Shown one piece after another: positions 54,377-63,905 of a stretch of 64,000 nucleotides of DNA (position 1 is the stretch's first letter; each line of letters starts with the position of its first letter). The position numbers were made by a program, and so were the translations under genes. The notes under the pieces are model-generated. The model was given only the letters and a program-made list of their open reading frames with translations, was not told where the DNA came from and did not search any database. The DNA comes from Lachnospiraceae bacterium (GTDB taxonomy: Bacteria > Bacillota > Clostridia > Lachnospirales > Lachnospiraceae): NCBI GenBank assembly GCA_910576335.1, contig CAJTIU010000005.1:178912-242911 (forward strand), written 5' to 3'.

Positions 54377-55468
54377 TTATACCATTCTTGATACACTTAA
54401 GACAAGCCCCATTTCGATTAGAAGAAATACGACTGAGGTTCCTCCGTAGCTAACGAAGGGCAGCGTGATTCCCGTATTGGGAATGGTGTTCGTGACCACC
54501 GCTATATTCAGAATCACCTGTATCATCATATGAGCCATGGCTCCTGACGCAATCAGGGCTCCAAAAAGATCCTTTGCCCGGGTGGCAATGATAAAAAAAC
54601 GCCAGATCAGAATTAAGAAAAGGATCATCAGAAAGCCTGCGCCAAAGAGACCCAGCTCCTCACAGACAATGGAAAAAATCATATCATTCTGTGCCTCTGG
54701 AACAAAGCCCAGCTTCTGTACACTTGCTCCAAGCCCTCTCCCGAACAGTCCTCCGGAGCCTATGGCATAGAGACCCTGGAGCGTCTGGTAGCCCTTTTCA
54801 AAATTTTCCGGATTCCGCCATATTTCCAGACGCTCCAGACGATAGCTCTCCAGTGCCAGAAAGACCGTCATAAATCCGATACCAAGAGCCCCCATTACAA
54901 TAAACTGCCCGTATTTCGGGCTAGCCACAAACACAAGAACCACAGCAATGCCAAGGATAATGATGGCTGTACTTAAGTTGCTTGCACCCACAAGTCCAAC
55001 GATGGGGAGAATGGATACCATAACCAGAAACATTGTCTTCATCTTCCCCATATCCTTTGCCCTGTTCGTCACAAGCACTGCCAAAAACAGAATTACCGCC
55101 ACCTTTGCAAACTCTGAAGGCTGAAAAGAAAGCGGGCCCAAAGACAGCCATCTTTTGGACCCGTTATACTCCTCTCCTACGAACATAACTGCAAGAGACA
55201 AAACCAGTGCAATCAGATACCCCAAAAAGGCAACAGATTTCCACACATGGTAATCCATCTCTGCCACAAAAAACATACATGCAATCCCAAGGCTGGTAGC
55301 AAAGATCTGTTTCTTCAAGTAATAAAATGAATCATGGAACTTAATCTCTCCGTTATAAGTACTTGTACTGTATAAAATCACGAGACCCATAATAATCAGA
55401 AGTCCCAGCGCGGTAAGAAGTGTGTAGTCATATCTTCCCTTTTTCTGCTTACTCAATCTTTTATGCAC
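54377..55468 (-). CDS. ftsW: SEDS peptidoglycan polymerase FtsW/SpoVE
   Basis: 363 residues with about ten membrane segments. SEDS hallmarks: GSKRWLSLGPLSFQPSEFAK in the middle, then FGRGLGASVQKLGFVPEAQN, DMIFSIVCEELGLFGAGFL and the C-terminal TGITLPFVSYGGTS. The GTG start overlaps the ribosome site, so a TTG 12 bases later is possible. It polymerises septal glycan with a class B PBP. The dcw position and two PBPs suggest the vegetative FtsW or the sporulation SpoVE paralogue; sequence alone does not decide. Confidence 0.9.
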   Translation of the reverse strand: MHKRLSKQKKGRYDYTLLTALGLLIIMGLVILYSTSTYNGEIKFHDSFYYLKKQIFATSLGIACMFFVAEMDYHVWKSVAFLGYLIALVLSLAVMFVGEEYNGSKRWLSLGPLSFQPSEFAKVAVILFLAVLVTNRAKDMGKMKTMFLVMVSILPIVGLVGASNLSTAIIILGIAVVLVFVASPKYGQFIVMGALGIGFMTVFLALESYRLERLEIWRNPENFEKGYQTLQGLYAIGSGGLFGRGLGASVQKLGFVPEAQNDMIFSIVCEELGLFGAGFLMILFLILIWRFFIIATRAKDLFGALIASGAMAHMMIQVILNIAVVTNTIPNTGITLPFVSYGGTSVVFLLIEMGLVLSVSRMV

Positions 55469-55471
55469 TCC

Positions 55472-56827
55472 TTATAAGGAATTTACAATTTCTTTAAACT
55501 TCTCTCCACGTACCTCATAATTAGGGAACATGCCCCAGCTTGCACATGCCGGGGATAACAGCACCGCATCCCCCGGCACTGCCTCATCTGCCGCCATACG
55601 GACTGCCTCCTCGAATGTATCCGAATATACATACTCATGAAAACCGCACATTTCTGCATCAGCCGCAATCTTCTCCCTGGTCGCGCCCATAAGAATCAGC
55701 TTCTTCACCTTCCCGTCAAAGCTTCTGATCCACTCCGTATACTCTGACTCCTTATCATAGCCGCCGCCAAGGAGCACTGTCGGGCGGTTCATCGCCTGGA
55801 TTCCCTTAATTGCTGCATCCGGATTCGTTCCCTTAGAATCATTATAGTACACCACGCCACGCTTTTCCGTAACATACTCAATCCGGTGCTCCACACCCCG
55901 AAATTCAAGAACCGTCTTTTGGATCTGTTCCATCGGTACACCGTACACAGCCGCCATCATAACAGCTGCCATTACATTTTCATAATTGTGCATGCCGAGA
56001 ATCTGAAGGTCGCCGGTCCTGCACACAAGAATCTCCTCCGGGTTTTTATAAACGATCTTTTCCCCGTCAAGATAGATGCCTCTTTCTAGTTTACGCCGGC
56101 TGCTGAAATATAGAACCTGACACTTCAGATTCTTTGCGAATTCCCGCATAATTTTTTCTTCATAATTCAAAATGCAGAAATCCCCCTCCCTCTGATTACG
56201 GGCAATGTTTTCCTTTGCAGCAATATATGCCTCCATTGTATGGTGCCGGTTCAAATGATCCGGCGTATAGTTTAAAATCGCACTTACCTTCGGCCGGAAG
56301 TCTTTGATACTCTCTAACTGGAAGCTGCTCATCTCTGCAACTGCAACAGAACTCCCCTTCATCTGTCCTGCTGCAACTGTATACGGATTCCCTATGTTCC
56401 CGACCACAAACACCTCTTCTCCCCGGTAATCCTTCATAATCTCGCCAAGAAGCGTTGTGGTTGTTGTCTTTCCGTTCGTCCCGGTAATAGCGAGAACATC
56501 TCCCTTCCCGTATTCATAGGCAAGCTCCACCTCCCCCACAACCGGTATATTCTTCTCATGCATCCTTTTTATCACCGGAAGATCCGTCGGCACCCCCGGG
56601 CTTAGCACAACAAGCTGCAGGCTGTCAAGCTCCTCCTCAGGGAATGCCCCTGCCACAATCTGTATATCCTTATATTCTCCAAGTTTCTCCTTTACCTTTC
56701 CAGTATCAAGCTGTTCATTTCCGTCATAAAGAATGACATCTGCCTTTTGTCCCTTAAGAAGCCTGACCGCTCCGATTCCGCTGATACCGGCCCCGAATAC
56801 AAGCACCTTTCTTCCTGCCACTTCCAT
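55472..56827 (-). CDS. murD: UDP-MurNAc-L-Ala:D-Glu ligase MurD
   Basis: 451 residues from ATG 56827 (CAGGAGGAAGAAT). The Mur ligase P-loop is GTNGKTTTTTLLGEI near residue 115. The N-terminal Rossmann domain begins KVLVFGAGISGIGAVRLL. The conserved NYTPDHLNRH and GVEHRIEYV...YYNDSKGTNPDA motifs are all present. It adds D-glutamate to UDP-MurNAc-L-Ala in the cytoplasm. It lies between mraY and ftsW. Confidence 0.95.
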   Translation of the reverse strand: MEVAGRKVLVFGAGISGIGAVRLLKGQKADVILYDGNEQLDTGKVKEKLGEYKDIQIVAGAFPEEELDSLQLVVLSPGVPTDLPVIKRMHEKNIPVVGEVELAYEYGKGDVLAITGTNGKTTTTTLLGEIMKDYRGEEVFVVGNIGNPYTVAAGQMKGSSVAVAEMSSFQLESIKDFRPKVSAILNYTPDHLNRHHTMEAYIAAKENIARNQREGDFCILNYEEKIMREFAKNLKCQVLYFSSRRKLERGIYLDGEKIVYKNPEEILVCRTGDLQILGMHNYENVMAAVMMAAVYGVPMEQIQKTVLEFRGVEHRIEYVTEKRGVVYYNDSKGTNPDAAIKGIQAMNRPTVLLGGGYDKESEYTEWIRSFDGKVKKLILMGATREKIAADAEMCGFHEYVYSDTFEEAVRMAADEAVPGDAVLLSPACASWGMFPNYEVRGEKFKEIVNSL

Positions 56828-56856
56828 ATTCTTCCTCCTGGATTTACGTATTCTTT

Positions 56857-57813
56857 CTACATTGCCATCAGTGCAATCAGGCAGAGGATCGCCGTAATAA
56901 TGGAAAACACGGCAACCACTCTCGTCTCTGACCATCCGCACAGCTCAAAGTGATGATGGATTGGCGCCATCTTAAAGATTCTCTTTCCGCCTGTCTTTTT
57001 AAAATATGTGACCTGTATCATAACAGACAACACCTCCACCAGATAAATCAGTCCCACAATCAGAATAAACACCGGCATCTGAAGCATATATGCCGTTGAC
57101 GCCACGAATCCGCCAAGGGCAAGAGAGCCCGTGTCGCCCATAAATACACTTGCAGGATACACATTAAACAAAAGAAATCCCAGAAGCGCACCCACCACCG
57201 CACAGGTCACCGGCTCTATGCCGCTTTTTGTCCCGATTGCAACTACTGTAAAAAAGGTAGCTACCAGCACCGTAACACTGGATGCCAGCCCATCTAACCC
57301 ATCTGTAAAATTCGTACCGTTCACGGTTCCGATCACCGCGAAAAAGAGAAGAGGGATGGCAAGCCACCCGATGTCCAGATATTTTCCGCCGGAGAAGGGA
57401 ATCAGCATTGCCAGGGATACATCTGTAAACCTGACGAGATAAAAGGCGAAGATTGCCGTCACCACAATCTGAAGCGCCATCTTCTGCATGGGGAACAGAC
57501 CGTCCGAACGCTTCAGGACCACCTTGAGATAGTCATCCAAAAATCCGATCAGCCCGAACCCGAGAGTCACGAACAGAATCGGGATAATCTTCGGATAATC
57601 ACGAATATAAAACACAGATGTTACCACTACGCTAAGCAAAATGATCACGCCACCCATGGTGGGCGTACCTGCCTTTTTAAGATGGGACTTTACGCCTTCC
57701 TCACGTTCCGTCTGCCCCATCTTAAGCCTTCTTAACACCGGAATAATCACCGGCCCCATCACAACACTTAATACAAATGCAATAATCACCGGAATAAATA
57801 CTGTATAATCCAT
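56857..57813 (-). CDS. mraY: Phospho-MurNAc-pentapeptide transferase MraY
   Basis: 318 residues with about ten membrane segments. MraY motifs: KAGTPTMGGVIILLSVV, LGFGLIGFLDDYLKVVLKRS, GTNFTDGLDGLASSV, FMGDTGSLALGG and FKMAPIHHHFELCGWSE (the HHH motif). It makes lipid I at the inner membrane. Canonical dcw position before murD. Confidence 0.96.
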   Translation of the reverse strand: MDYTVFIPVIIAFVLSVVMGPVIIPVLRRLKMGQTEREEGVKSHLKKAGTPTMGGVIILLSVVVTSVFYIRDYPKIIPILFVTLGFGLIGFLDDYLKVVLKRSDGLFPMQKMALQIVVTAIFAFYLVRFTDVSLAMLIPFSGGKYLDIGWLAIPLLFFAVIGTVNGTNFTDGLDGLASSVTVLVATFFTVVAIGTKSGIEPVTCAVVGALLGFLLFNVYPASVFMGDTGSLALGGFVASTAYMLQMPVFILIVGLIYLVEVLSVMIQVTYFKKTGGKRIFKMAPIHHHFELCGWSETRVVAVFSIITAILCLIALMAM

Positions 57814-57848
57814 AATCCACCTCTTTGCCTCTTTTGTTAACTTATCAT

Positions 57849-57994
57849 AGTATACTGTAACTGTCCAGTTCCTTCACAGTTACATGCAAAAATCCATTCT
57901 ACTGCTTTCAGCGATGGGATTTTTGCGCCCCTGCATCACTTTCTTACAGTCTGCGCAGTAAATGCACAGACCTGCCGAATAGTTACAGTATACT
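57849..57994. repeat. Intergenic repeat, copy B, bounded by 14-bp inverted ends
   Basis: AGTATACTGTAACT at 57849-57862 and its complement AGTTACAGTATACT at 57981-57994. Inner parts share GTAACTGTCC and TGCGCCCCTGCATCA with copy A near 54311. It resembles a MITE-like or REP-type element. Confidence 0.6.
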
Positions 57995-58001
57995 TTATTT
58001 T

Positions 58002-59726
58002 TTAGTCTTTTTCAATGCCAAGATAAGGGAATATATTTTCAAAAATATCTCTGACCACTGGTGCGGCGATGGTTCCCCCGTAATAGATTCCCTGGGGATT
58101 GTAGATCACACACATTCCCAGCACCTGTGGATCATCTGCAGGAGCAAATCCGATAAAAGAGGAGATATACTTATTGGCACTTCTTGGAAGTGTCTGTGAT
58201 GTTGCAGTCTTTCCGCCTATGTGATAGCCTTCAATGAAGGCATTCTTTCCAGATCCTTCTGCCACAACACTTTCCAGAAGCTTCTGCATCGTCTTAGACG
58301 TTTCTTTTGAAACAATCCGTTTTCCTTCCTTATAGGAAAATTTCTCCACCTCTTTCCCCTCCTTGTCAAGCACGCGCACGCCAAAATGAGGTGTTACCCT
58401 CGTCCCCCCATTTACAAGGGAACTCATCGTTGCCGCCATCTGCATGGGAGTCACCTGAAAGGACTGTCCGAAGCTTATGGTTGCAAGCTCCACCTGCCCG
58501 ATATTCTCTTCCTTATGCATAATGGTTGCTGCTTCCCCCGGAAGATCCACGCCTGTCATGCCCATTAGTCCAAACTGCCTGAAATAATCACAAAACTTTT
58601 TTACGCCAAGACGCAGCCCGATCTCTATGAATACCGGATTACAGGAATTCTGAATTCCCTGGACAAAGGTTTCTGCCCCGTGCCCGCCCACCTTGTGGCA
58701 GCGGATCTTCCGGTCATCCACAATCCGGTATCCGGGGCAGCTGAACTGGTCTGTCAAAGATACCACCCCCTCCTCCAGGCATGCAGATGCAGTGATCACC
58801 TTAAAGGTAGAGCCAGGCTCATAGGTATCATTAATACAGCCGTTCCTCCACATCTGATTCAGAGCGTCCTGCTTCTTTTCATCAGAAAGGGAATCCTCAT
58901 CCACACCAGTATTCAAAGTGAACGGCTCATTCAGATTGAATTCCGGCACATTAACCATGGCGATAATTTCACCGTTTTTCGGATTCATAAGTAGGATCGC
59001 CACCTTATCTGCCTGCTTTTCCTCCATTACCTTCTCTGCCATCTGCTGGGCATACATCTGAATATTGTAGTCAATGCTAATCTGGAGGGATTTTCCTGCC
59101 ACCGGCTCAACCCGGTCTTCCGCCACCCCGTCAAGCTCTACACCTCTTGCATCTGTAGTAGTAAGAATCGTACCATTAGTTCCCCTCAGATAATCTTCGT
59201 ATTTCACTTCCAGGCCAATGATCCCCTGGTTATCTCCCCCTGTGAATCCAAGAACCTTTGACGCAAGCTCATTATATGGATAGTAACGCCGGAAATCCTC
59301 ATCTACCTTTACTCCGTCAAGCTCCAGATTCCGGATAGCGTCCCCTGTCTCCTTCTCCACATTCGTCTTGATACGCTCCATGGAAGATACCTTCTCTACC
59401 CGTTTTCTGACTTCCTCCTCATTCATCTCAAGTATTTTGGAAAGCTCTGCCACTACTCTGTCCGGATCTGTGATCTGGCTGTGTATAACCGATATGGTGC
59501 ATACCGTCTTATTAGTAGCCAGCACCGTTCCGTTTACATCCACAATCTCTCCCCTCGCTGCCTTGATCTTACGCTCTCTCTCGTGCAGATCCTCTGCCTT
59601 CTTCTGATAATACTCTGCATCAAAAACCATCAGATAGAAAAGCCTTCCTACAAGTCCCAGGATGACTGCCACTGCACAGACGAATACAACAAGCATTTTC
59701 TTCTTATTATATGTTTTATTCTTCAT
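58002..59726 (-). CDS. Class B penicillin-binding protein (SpoVD/FtsI-type)
   Basis: 574 residues. One N-terminal membrane segment (about 11-32), a dimerisation domain with RGEIVDVNGTVLATNKT, and a transpeptidase domain: active-site EPGSTFK near 302, SCN near 360 and GGKTATSQTLP near 515. The third motif is KTA instead of the usual KTG. No PASTA domain. It cross-links septal peptidoglycan. It sits next to a second, related PBP (59782), so one is the vegetative and one the sporulation enzyme. A hairpin that covers its ribosome site precedes it. Confidence 0.88.
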   Translation of the reverse strand: MKNKTYNKKKMLVVFVCAVAVILGLVGRLFYLMVFDAEYYQKKAEDLHERERKIKAARGEIVDVNGTVLATNKTVCTISVIHSQITDPDRVVAELSKILEMNEEEVRKRVEKVSSMERIKTNVEKETGDAIRNLELDGVKVDEDFRRYYPYNELASKVLGFTGGDNQGIIGLEVKYEDYLRGTNGTILTTTDARGVELDGVAEDRVEPVAGKSLQISIDYNIQMYAQQMAEKVMEEKQADKVAILLMNPKNGEIIAMVNVPEFNLNEPFTLNTGVDEDSLSDEKKQDALNQMWRNGCINDTYEPGSTFKVITASACLEEGVVSLTDQFSCPGYRIVDDRKIRCHKVGGHGAETFVQGIQNSCNPVFIEIGLRLGVKKFCDYFRQFGLMGMTGVDLPGEAATIMHKEENIGQVELATISFGQSFQVTPMQMAATMSSLVNGGTRVTPHFGVRVLDKEGKEVEKFSYKEGKRIVSKETSKTMQKLLESVVAEGSGKNAFIEGYHIGGKTATSQTLPRSANKYISSFIGFAPADDPQVLGMCVIYNPQGIYYGGTIAAPVVRDIFENIFPYLGIEKD

Positions 59727-59735
59727 AATTATAGA

Positions 59736-59783
59736 AACCTCAGAGAAGCCGTTTCTATAATTTATTAGAACTTCTCCGAGGTT
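59736..59783 (-). promoter_or_regulatory. Hairpin covering the ribosome site of the SpoVD-like PBP
   Basis: AACCTC(A)GAGAAG pairs with CTTCTC(C)GAGGTT. On the minus strand the 3' arm includes GAGG, the only ribosome-site-like sequence before ATG 59726, so the hairpin could mask it. It also lies between the two PBP genes. Confidence 0.45.
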
Positions 59784-61635
59784 ATTCTTCCTTTTCCTGT
59801 GAAGCCTTCGTCACTCCAAGGTATGGGAAGATTTCTTTCATAATATCCGCCGCCAGACCCGGCGCCAGTTTCCCGTCTGACGGAGTTGCAGAATTCACCT
59901 CATCAATCGCCACATACACCACAACCTGGGGATTCTCCTGGGGAGCATATCCGATAAAAGACAACACGTATTTTTCATTATCACGCGGAAGCTTTTCCGC
60001 TGTACCTGTCTTTCCGCCCACGTCATATCCCTTTACCGCCGCCGTGGATCCGGTGCCTTCTTCCACCACGCCTCTCATATAATCTTTGATGATATCACTT
60101 ATTTCTTTAGAAATGGTTTTCTTTATTAAGACAGGATTTTTATTCTCAGTAATGTTCCCGTTCTCGTCCTGAATCTGCTTTACCACATGGGGCTTATAAT
60201 AATTACCGCCATTGACAAGAGAGCAGAAGGAACCGGCAAGCTGGTTCATGGTTACCGTAAAGTTCTGCCCGAACGCATTGGTCATCAGACTAACCGGATC
60301 CATATTCTCCTCTGTGTAGAGAAGTCCTGCAGCCTCTCCCGGGAGGTCGATCCCGCAGTATTCCCCGAATCCGAATACCTTCTGATATCGGACAGTATCC
60401 TTTACCCCCAGCACATTTCCGATATCCATAAGCGCCACATTGCAGGAATTCTCTACGGCCTGCTTCAGCGACTGCATGCCGTGGCCGCTCGTATTATTAC
60501 ATTTAATCTTCCACTCCTCTGTCTGAACATAACCGCCGCAGACATAGGATTCCCCGCCGGTCAGCTTCCCGAGCTCCAGCCCTGCCGCTACGGTAAAAGG
60601 CTTAATCGTAGAGCCTGGCTCGAAGGTCTCGCTGACGCAGAAATTGTTCCACAGAGAATACAAAGTATCCAGCTTCTTGTCATCCTCCATCTTCTTAAGC
60701 TGCTCTTCTGAATAATATGCGCTTAGATCTCTCGGGTTATTCAAATCATAGTTCGGATAAGAAGCCTCGGCCAGGATTTCCCCGTTCTGCGGGTTCATAA
60801 CAATCACTGCTGTATTCTTGCTTCCTGCTCCGTCCCATGCCTGATTTTGATGCTCCTCATTAAATGCCAGGATATGCTTCTCTACAATGCTCTGAACCTG
60901 TAGATCTATTGTAGACACAACCGTATTCCCATTCTCCGGCTCCTTAACTGTTCTTTCATAAGTAGAATCCTTGTCCTGGTAGCCGTAAACTCTTCCGTCT
61001 GTTCCATTTAAAACCGAATTATAGGAATCCTCAATTCCGTTGCTCCCTACATTGCCGTCCACGGTAAATCCAATCACATCACTTGCCAGGGAACCATAAG
61101 GATACGTCCTTACATAATCCTCTTCAAGCCATATTCCATTCACATATGGATGATTTTCATCATCCTCATCAATCTTTTCGAATGCCTTCGCCTTGTCATA
61201 GTCAATTCCTTTCAAAAGAACAGTATACCTGGAAGAAGGATTCTCCTGGGCTATGCCCCTTACCTCCTCCGGGCTAAGCTCAAAAAGTTCCAGGAGCACA
61301 TCCAGCGTCGGCTCTATGTATTTTTCATCACTTAGCATTACCTTGCTGTCCAGGATGACATTATAGACCCGGGCACTCGTGGCAAGCTTAGAACCGTTAC
61401 GGTCTACAATATCTCCCCTCTTAAAGGGGATCGTCCGGCTTCCATACTGCTGCTGATCCAGCACCAGCTTCGAATAGCGTTCCCCGCTTGATGCGTTGAT
61501 GTAAGTAATTCTCACCACTAAAACAGCAAAAGCTAATACGATACCCATGAAGAGCATGATTAGCTTTTTCTGCATCAGCTTTGTAGATTTTCTTTTGAAT
61601 ATTTTACGCCTTTTTCTTCTTATTCTTCCTGCCAT
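59782..61635 (-). CDS. Class B penicillin-binding protein (PBP2/FtsI-type)
   Basis: 617 residues. A very basic N-terminus (RIRRKRRKIFKRK) is followed by one membrane segment (about 27-45) and the dimerisation domain (FKRGDIVDRNGSKLATSARV). The transpeptidase motifs are STIK near 346, SCN near 395 and KTG near 545. It has no PASTA domain. It is the gene right after ftsL, the vegetative FtsI/PBP2B slot. Probable FtsW partner. Confidence 0.9.
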   Translation of the reverse strand: MAGRIRRKRRKIFKRKSTKLMQKKLIMLFMGIVLAFAVLVVRITYINASSGERYSKLVLDQQQYGSRTIPFKRGDIVDRNGSKLATSARVYNVILDSKVMLSDEKYIEPTLDVLLELFELSPEEVRGIAQENPSSRYTVLLKGIDYDKAKAFEKIDEDDENHPYVNGIWLEEDYVRTYPYGSLASDVIGFTVDGNVGSNGIEDSYNSVLNGTDGRVYGYQDKDSTYERTVKEPENGNTVVSTIDLQVQSIVEKHILAFNEEHQNQAWDGAGSKNTAVIVMNPQNGEILAEASYPNYDLNNPRDLSAYYSEEQLKKMEDDKKLDTLYSLWNNFCVSETFEPGSTIKPFTVAAGLELGKLTGGESYVCGGYVQTEEWKIKCNNTSGHGMQSLKQAVENSCNVALMDIGNVLGVKDTVRYQKVFGFGEYCGIDLPGEAAGLLYTEENMDPVSLMTNAFGQNFTVTMNQLAGSFCSLVNGGNYYKPHVVKQIQDENGNITENKNPVLIKKTISKEISDIIKDYMRGVVEEGTGSTAAVKGYDVGGKTGTAEKLPRDNEKYVLSFIGYAPQENPQVVVYVAIDEVNSATPSDGKLAPGLAADIMKEIFPYLGVTKASQEKEE

Positions 61636-61643
61636 AATTCTAT

Positions 61644-62180
61644 CTAATCCTCATGTTTATCTGACTGGGCAAGTACCCCGTCCTCGGGTATGTCCTCATA
61701 CTGCTTTACATAATCCGCAGAGGGCCTGGTGTACTCTACAATCTGATCCTCTGAGGCATATACCATGCCGAGATCCTTCTGTGCCTTTGTCCTGATCTCA
61801 TCCAGATTCACGGCATCCATCACAAAATTATATCTTGTGTTATTCTCTTCTTTTCTGTCAGCCAGCTCTGCCTGCAGCGCCGTAATATTCTCGGAACGCT
61901 TCGTAATCTTCGACTGAAGCTTTACATAGTTCACACAGATCACCAGCGCAAGCACTGCCGCAAGTGTAAGAAACATAACATAACCGGCATTCATGCAAAG
62001 CGCCTTTCTTCGGTTCTTCCTCACCTGGCTGCTCGCCCTGACGGCAGACTGTGGCTCTTCACTTTGTCCTGCCGGCCAGTATGCAGGCTTGGCCGCAACA
62101 TTTCCATGAACATATGTCTGTCCTGCCATCCTGTCCCGCCTTCCCTGACTGCCCGTACGTGCACGATATCGTGCTGCCAT
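61644..62180 (-). CDS. FtsL-like division protein
   Basis: 178 residues from ATG 62180 (GGGGTGAG). A basic, Gly/Ala-rich cytosolic region of about 80 residues is followed by one membrane segment (GYVMFLTLAAVLALVICVNY) and then an extracellular coiled coil (KLQSKITKRSENITALQAEL). That is the FtsL/DivIC bitopic layout, with an unusually long N-terminus. It lies between rsmH and the PBP, as ftsL does in dcw clusters. Confidence 0.75.
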   Translation of the reverse strand: MAARYRARTGSQGRRDRMAGQTYVHGNVAAKPAYWPAGQSEEPQSAVRASSQVRKNRRKALCMNAGYVMFLTLAAVLALVICVNYVKLQSKITKRSENITALQAELADRKEENNTRYNFVMDAVNLDEIRTKAQKDLGMVYASEDQIVEYTRPSADYVKQYEDIPEDGVLAQSDKHED

Positions 62181-62238
62181 TACACTCACCCCTTTGCTCT
62201 TGTTATCATAACAGCTTTGTCCTCTTCCCCATTATGCT

Positions 62239-63183
62239 TTACCCATCATGACCCCGCTCAAATATACGAAGCTTCGCACTCTTAGAGCGGCTGTTCTCCT
62301 CCATCTCTCTCTCCCCCGGAAGGACTGGCTTCTTCGTCACAATTCTCCCCTTTGAGACGTTTCCGCACACACACACCGGGAAATCGGGCGGACATGTACA
62401 AGGATTCTCATTCCTTCTGAAGGCACTCTTCACAATCCGGTCCTCCAGTGAATGGAATGTTATAATACATAGTCTTCCGCCGGGATTCAACAGTTCGATC
62501 ATGTCATCCAGTGAATCCTTTAAAACCTCCAGTTCTCTGTTCAGTTCGATCCGGATCGCCTGAAATGTCCGCTTCGCCGGATGACCTGACTTCTTCTGAT
62601 ACTTCATGGGGATGGCTCCCTTAATAATCTCTGCCAGCTCCCCCGTTGTTTCCACAGGCTTTTCCTTTCGCCTTTTTACAAGATGCTTCGCAATATTCTT
62701 TGCGAATCTGTCCTCCCCGTAATCCCTGATCACATGAAAGAGCTCCATCTCACTGTACTCATTGACGATGTCTCTGGCCGTCCTTACCTGACGGGTATCC
62801 ATCCGCATATCCAGAGGCGCATCTTCGCGGTAGGAGAATCCCCGCTCTGCCGTATCAAGCTGATAAGATGATACGCCCAGATCGAGAATGATCCCATCGA
62901 CCTTGTCAATGCCAAGCTTTTGAAGCTGGGACTTCACATCACGATAGTTGCTTCTGACTATCCTGACCTTCTCCCCGAAGCCCTTTAGCCGCTGACCTGC
63001 AGCTTCGATCGCTGCAGCGTCCTGATCTACTCCTACAAAAATCCCCTTATTTCCAAGGCGGCTGCATACCTCAAAGGCATGCCCGCCTCCGCCGAGCGTT
63101 CCATCCACATAGATGCCGTCCGGCTTAATATGAAGTCCCTCTATTGTCTCTTCAAGTAACACTGACCTGTGTCTGAATTCCAT
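62239..63183 (-). CDS. rsmH: 16S rRNA m4C1402 methyltransferase RsmH
   Basis: 314 residues. It starts [20 protein letters not shown]. Motifs: [19 protein letters not shown] (SAM binding), [59 protein letters not shown] and [18 protein letters not shown]. This fits RsmH/MraW throughout. It methylates 16S C1402. Standard second gene of the cluster. Confidence 0.96.
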   Translation of the reverse strand: MEFRHRSVLLEETIEGLHIKPDGIYVDGTLGGGGHAFEVCSRLGNKGIFVGVDQDAAAIEAAGQRLKGFGEKVRIVRSNYRDVKSQLQKLGIDKVDGIILDLGVSSYQLDTAERGFSYREDAPLDMRMDTRQVRTARDIVNEYSEMELFHVIRDYGEDRFAKNIAKHLVKRRKEKPVETTGELAEIIKGAIPMKYQKKSGHPAKRTFQAIRIELNRELEVLKDSLDDMIELLNPGGRLCIITFHSLEDRIVKSAFRRNENPCTCPPDFPVCVCGNVSKGRIVTKKPVLPGEREMEENSRSKSAKLRIFERGHDG

Positions 63184-63222
63184 ACCTGCCCCTTCATTAT
63201 ATCACATTATAATAGTTCAGAT

Positions 63223-63663
63223 CTAGATACTGAATCCACTGGCTTCCATATCTGCCGCAATGTCCTCAATGTTAAGCTCCACTTCAGCATTCTTTTCATC
63301 CCATCTGGCCTTGTCCCATATCTCGGCACGCTTCCCCATACCGATAAACACGACTTCCTTATCAAGTCCCGCATAGCCTCTCAGCACAGAAGGGATCAAT
63401 GTCCTGCCCTGCTTGTCCAGATCCCCGTCTGTTGCACTCCCCTGAAAAAAATAGGCAAACGCGCGGGCCTTCTTATCTGTGGTGGTCGGTAAGGCGTTAA
63501 GCTTCTCCTCAAAGGCAGTCCATTCATCCTCCGGGTAGACATACAGACAGTTCTCCATCCCCTTGGTAATGACGAAATTCTCCCCTAGATCGTCACGAAA
63601 CCTGGCGGGAATGATCAATCTGCCCTTGGCATCAATATTATGGCTGTACTCTCCCTTCAACAT
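63223..63663 (-). CDS. mraZ: Transcriptional regulator MraZ
   Basis: 146 residues. Two SpoVT/AbrB-like repeats: GEYSHNIDAKGRLIIPARFR and ATDGDLDKQGRTLIPSVLRG, each ending in the DXXXR pattern typical of MraZ. The site GAGGGAGTACATT precedes ATG. MraZ represses its own operon by binding tandem repeats upstream; such repeats are visible here. Confidence 0.96.
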   Translation of the reverse strand: MLKGEYSHNIDAKGRLIIPARFRDDLGENFVITKGMENCLYVYPEDEWTAFEEKLNALPTTTDKKARAFAYFFQGSATDGDLDKQGRTLIPSVLRGYAGLDKEVVFIGMGKRAEIWDKARWDEKNAEVELNIEDIAADMEASGFSI

Positions 63664-63703
63664 AATGTACTCCCTCTTGTATGGAGTATACTCCCCCGTG
63701 TCT

Positions 63704-63749
63704 CCACTTTTTTACCACTCCATACCACTTACCACCACTTTTTACCACC
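63704..63749 (-). promoter_or_regulatory. MraZ-type operator repeats
   Basis: On the minus strand AGTGG-type boxes repeat five times with 10-11 bp spacing (CCACT/CCACC at 63704, 63715, 63725, 63735 and 63745 on +). This is the tandem direct-repeat pattern bound by MraZ. A palindrome GGAGTATACTCC (63683-63694) lies between the boxes and the mraZ start and contains a TATACT -10. Confidence 0.75.
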
Positions 63750-63905
63750 TGCAACCATTGTAAAACACTTTTGGGGTGATTTCAAGCACTTTTTTCATTT
63801 TTACAGAAATAGAACAGGTCTTACTGTTATAATATACTCAAACTTCCCACATCAAAAATGGGATTCGCACATTGAAAAATCAATACTTTAACCTATAAAA
63901 TAGTT

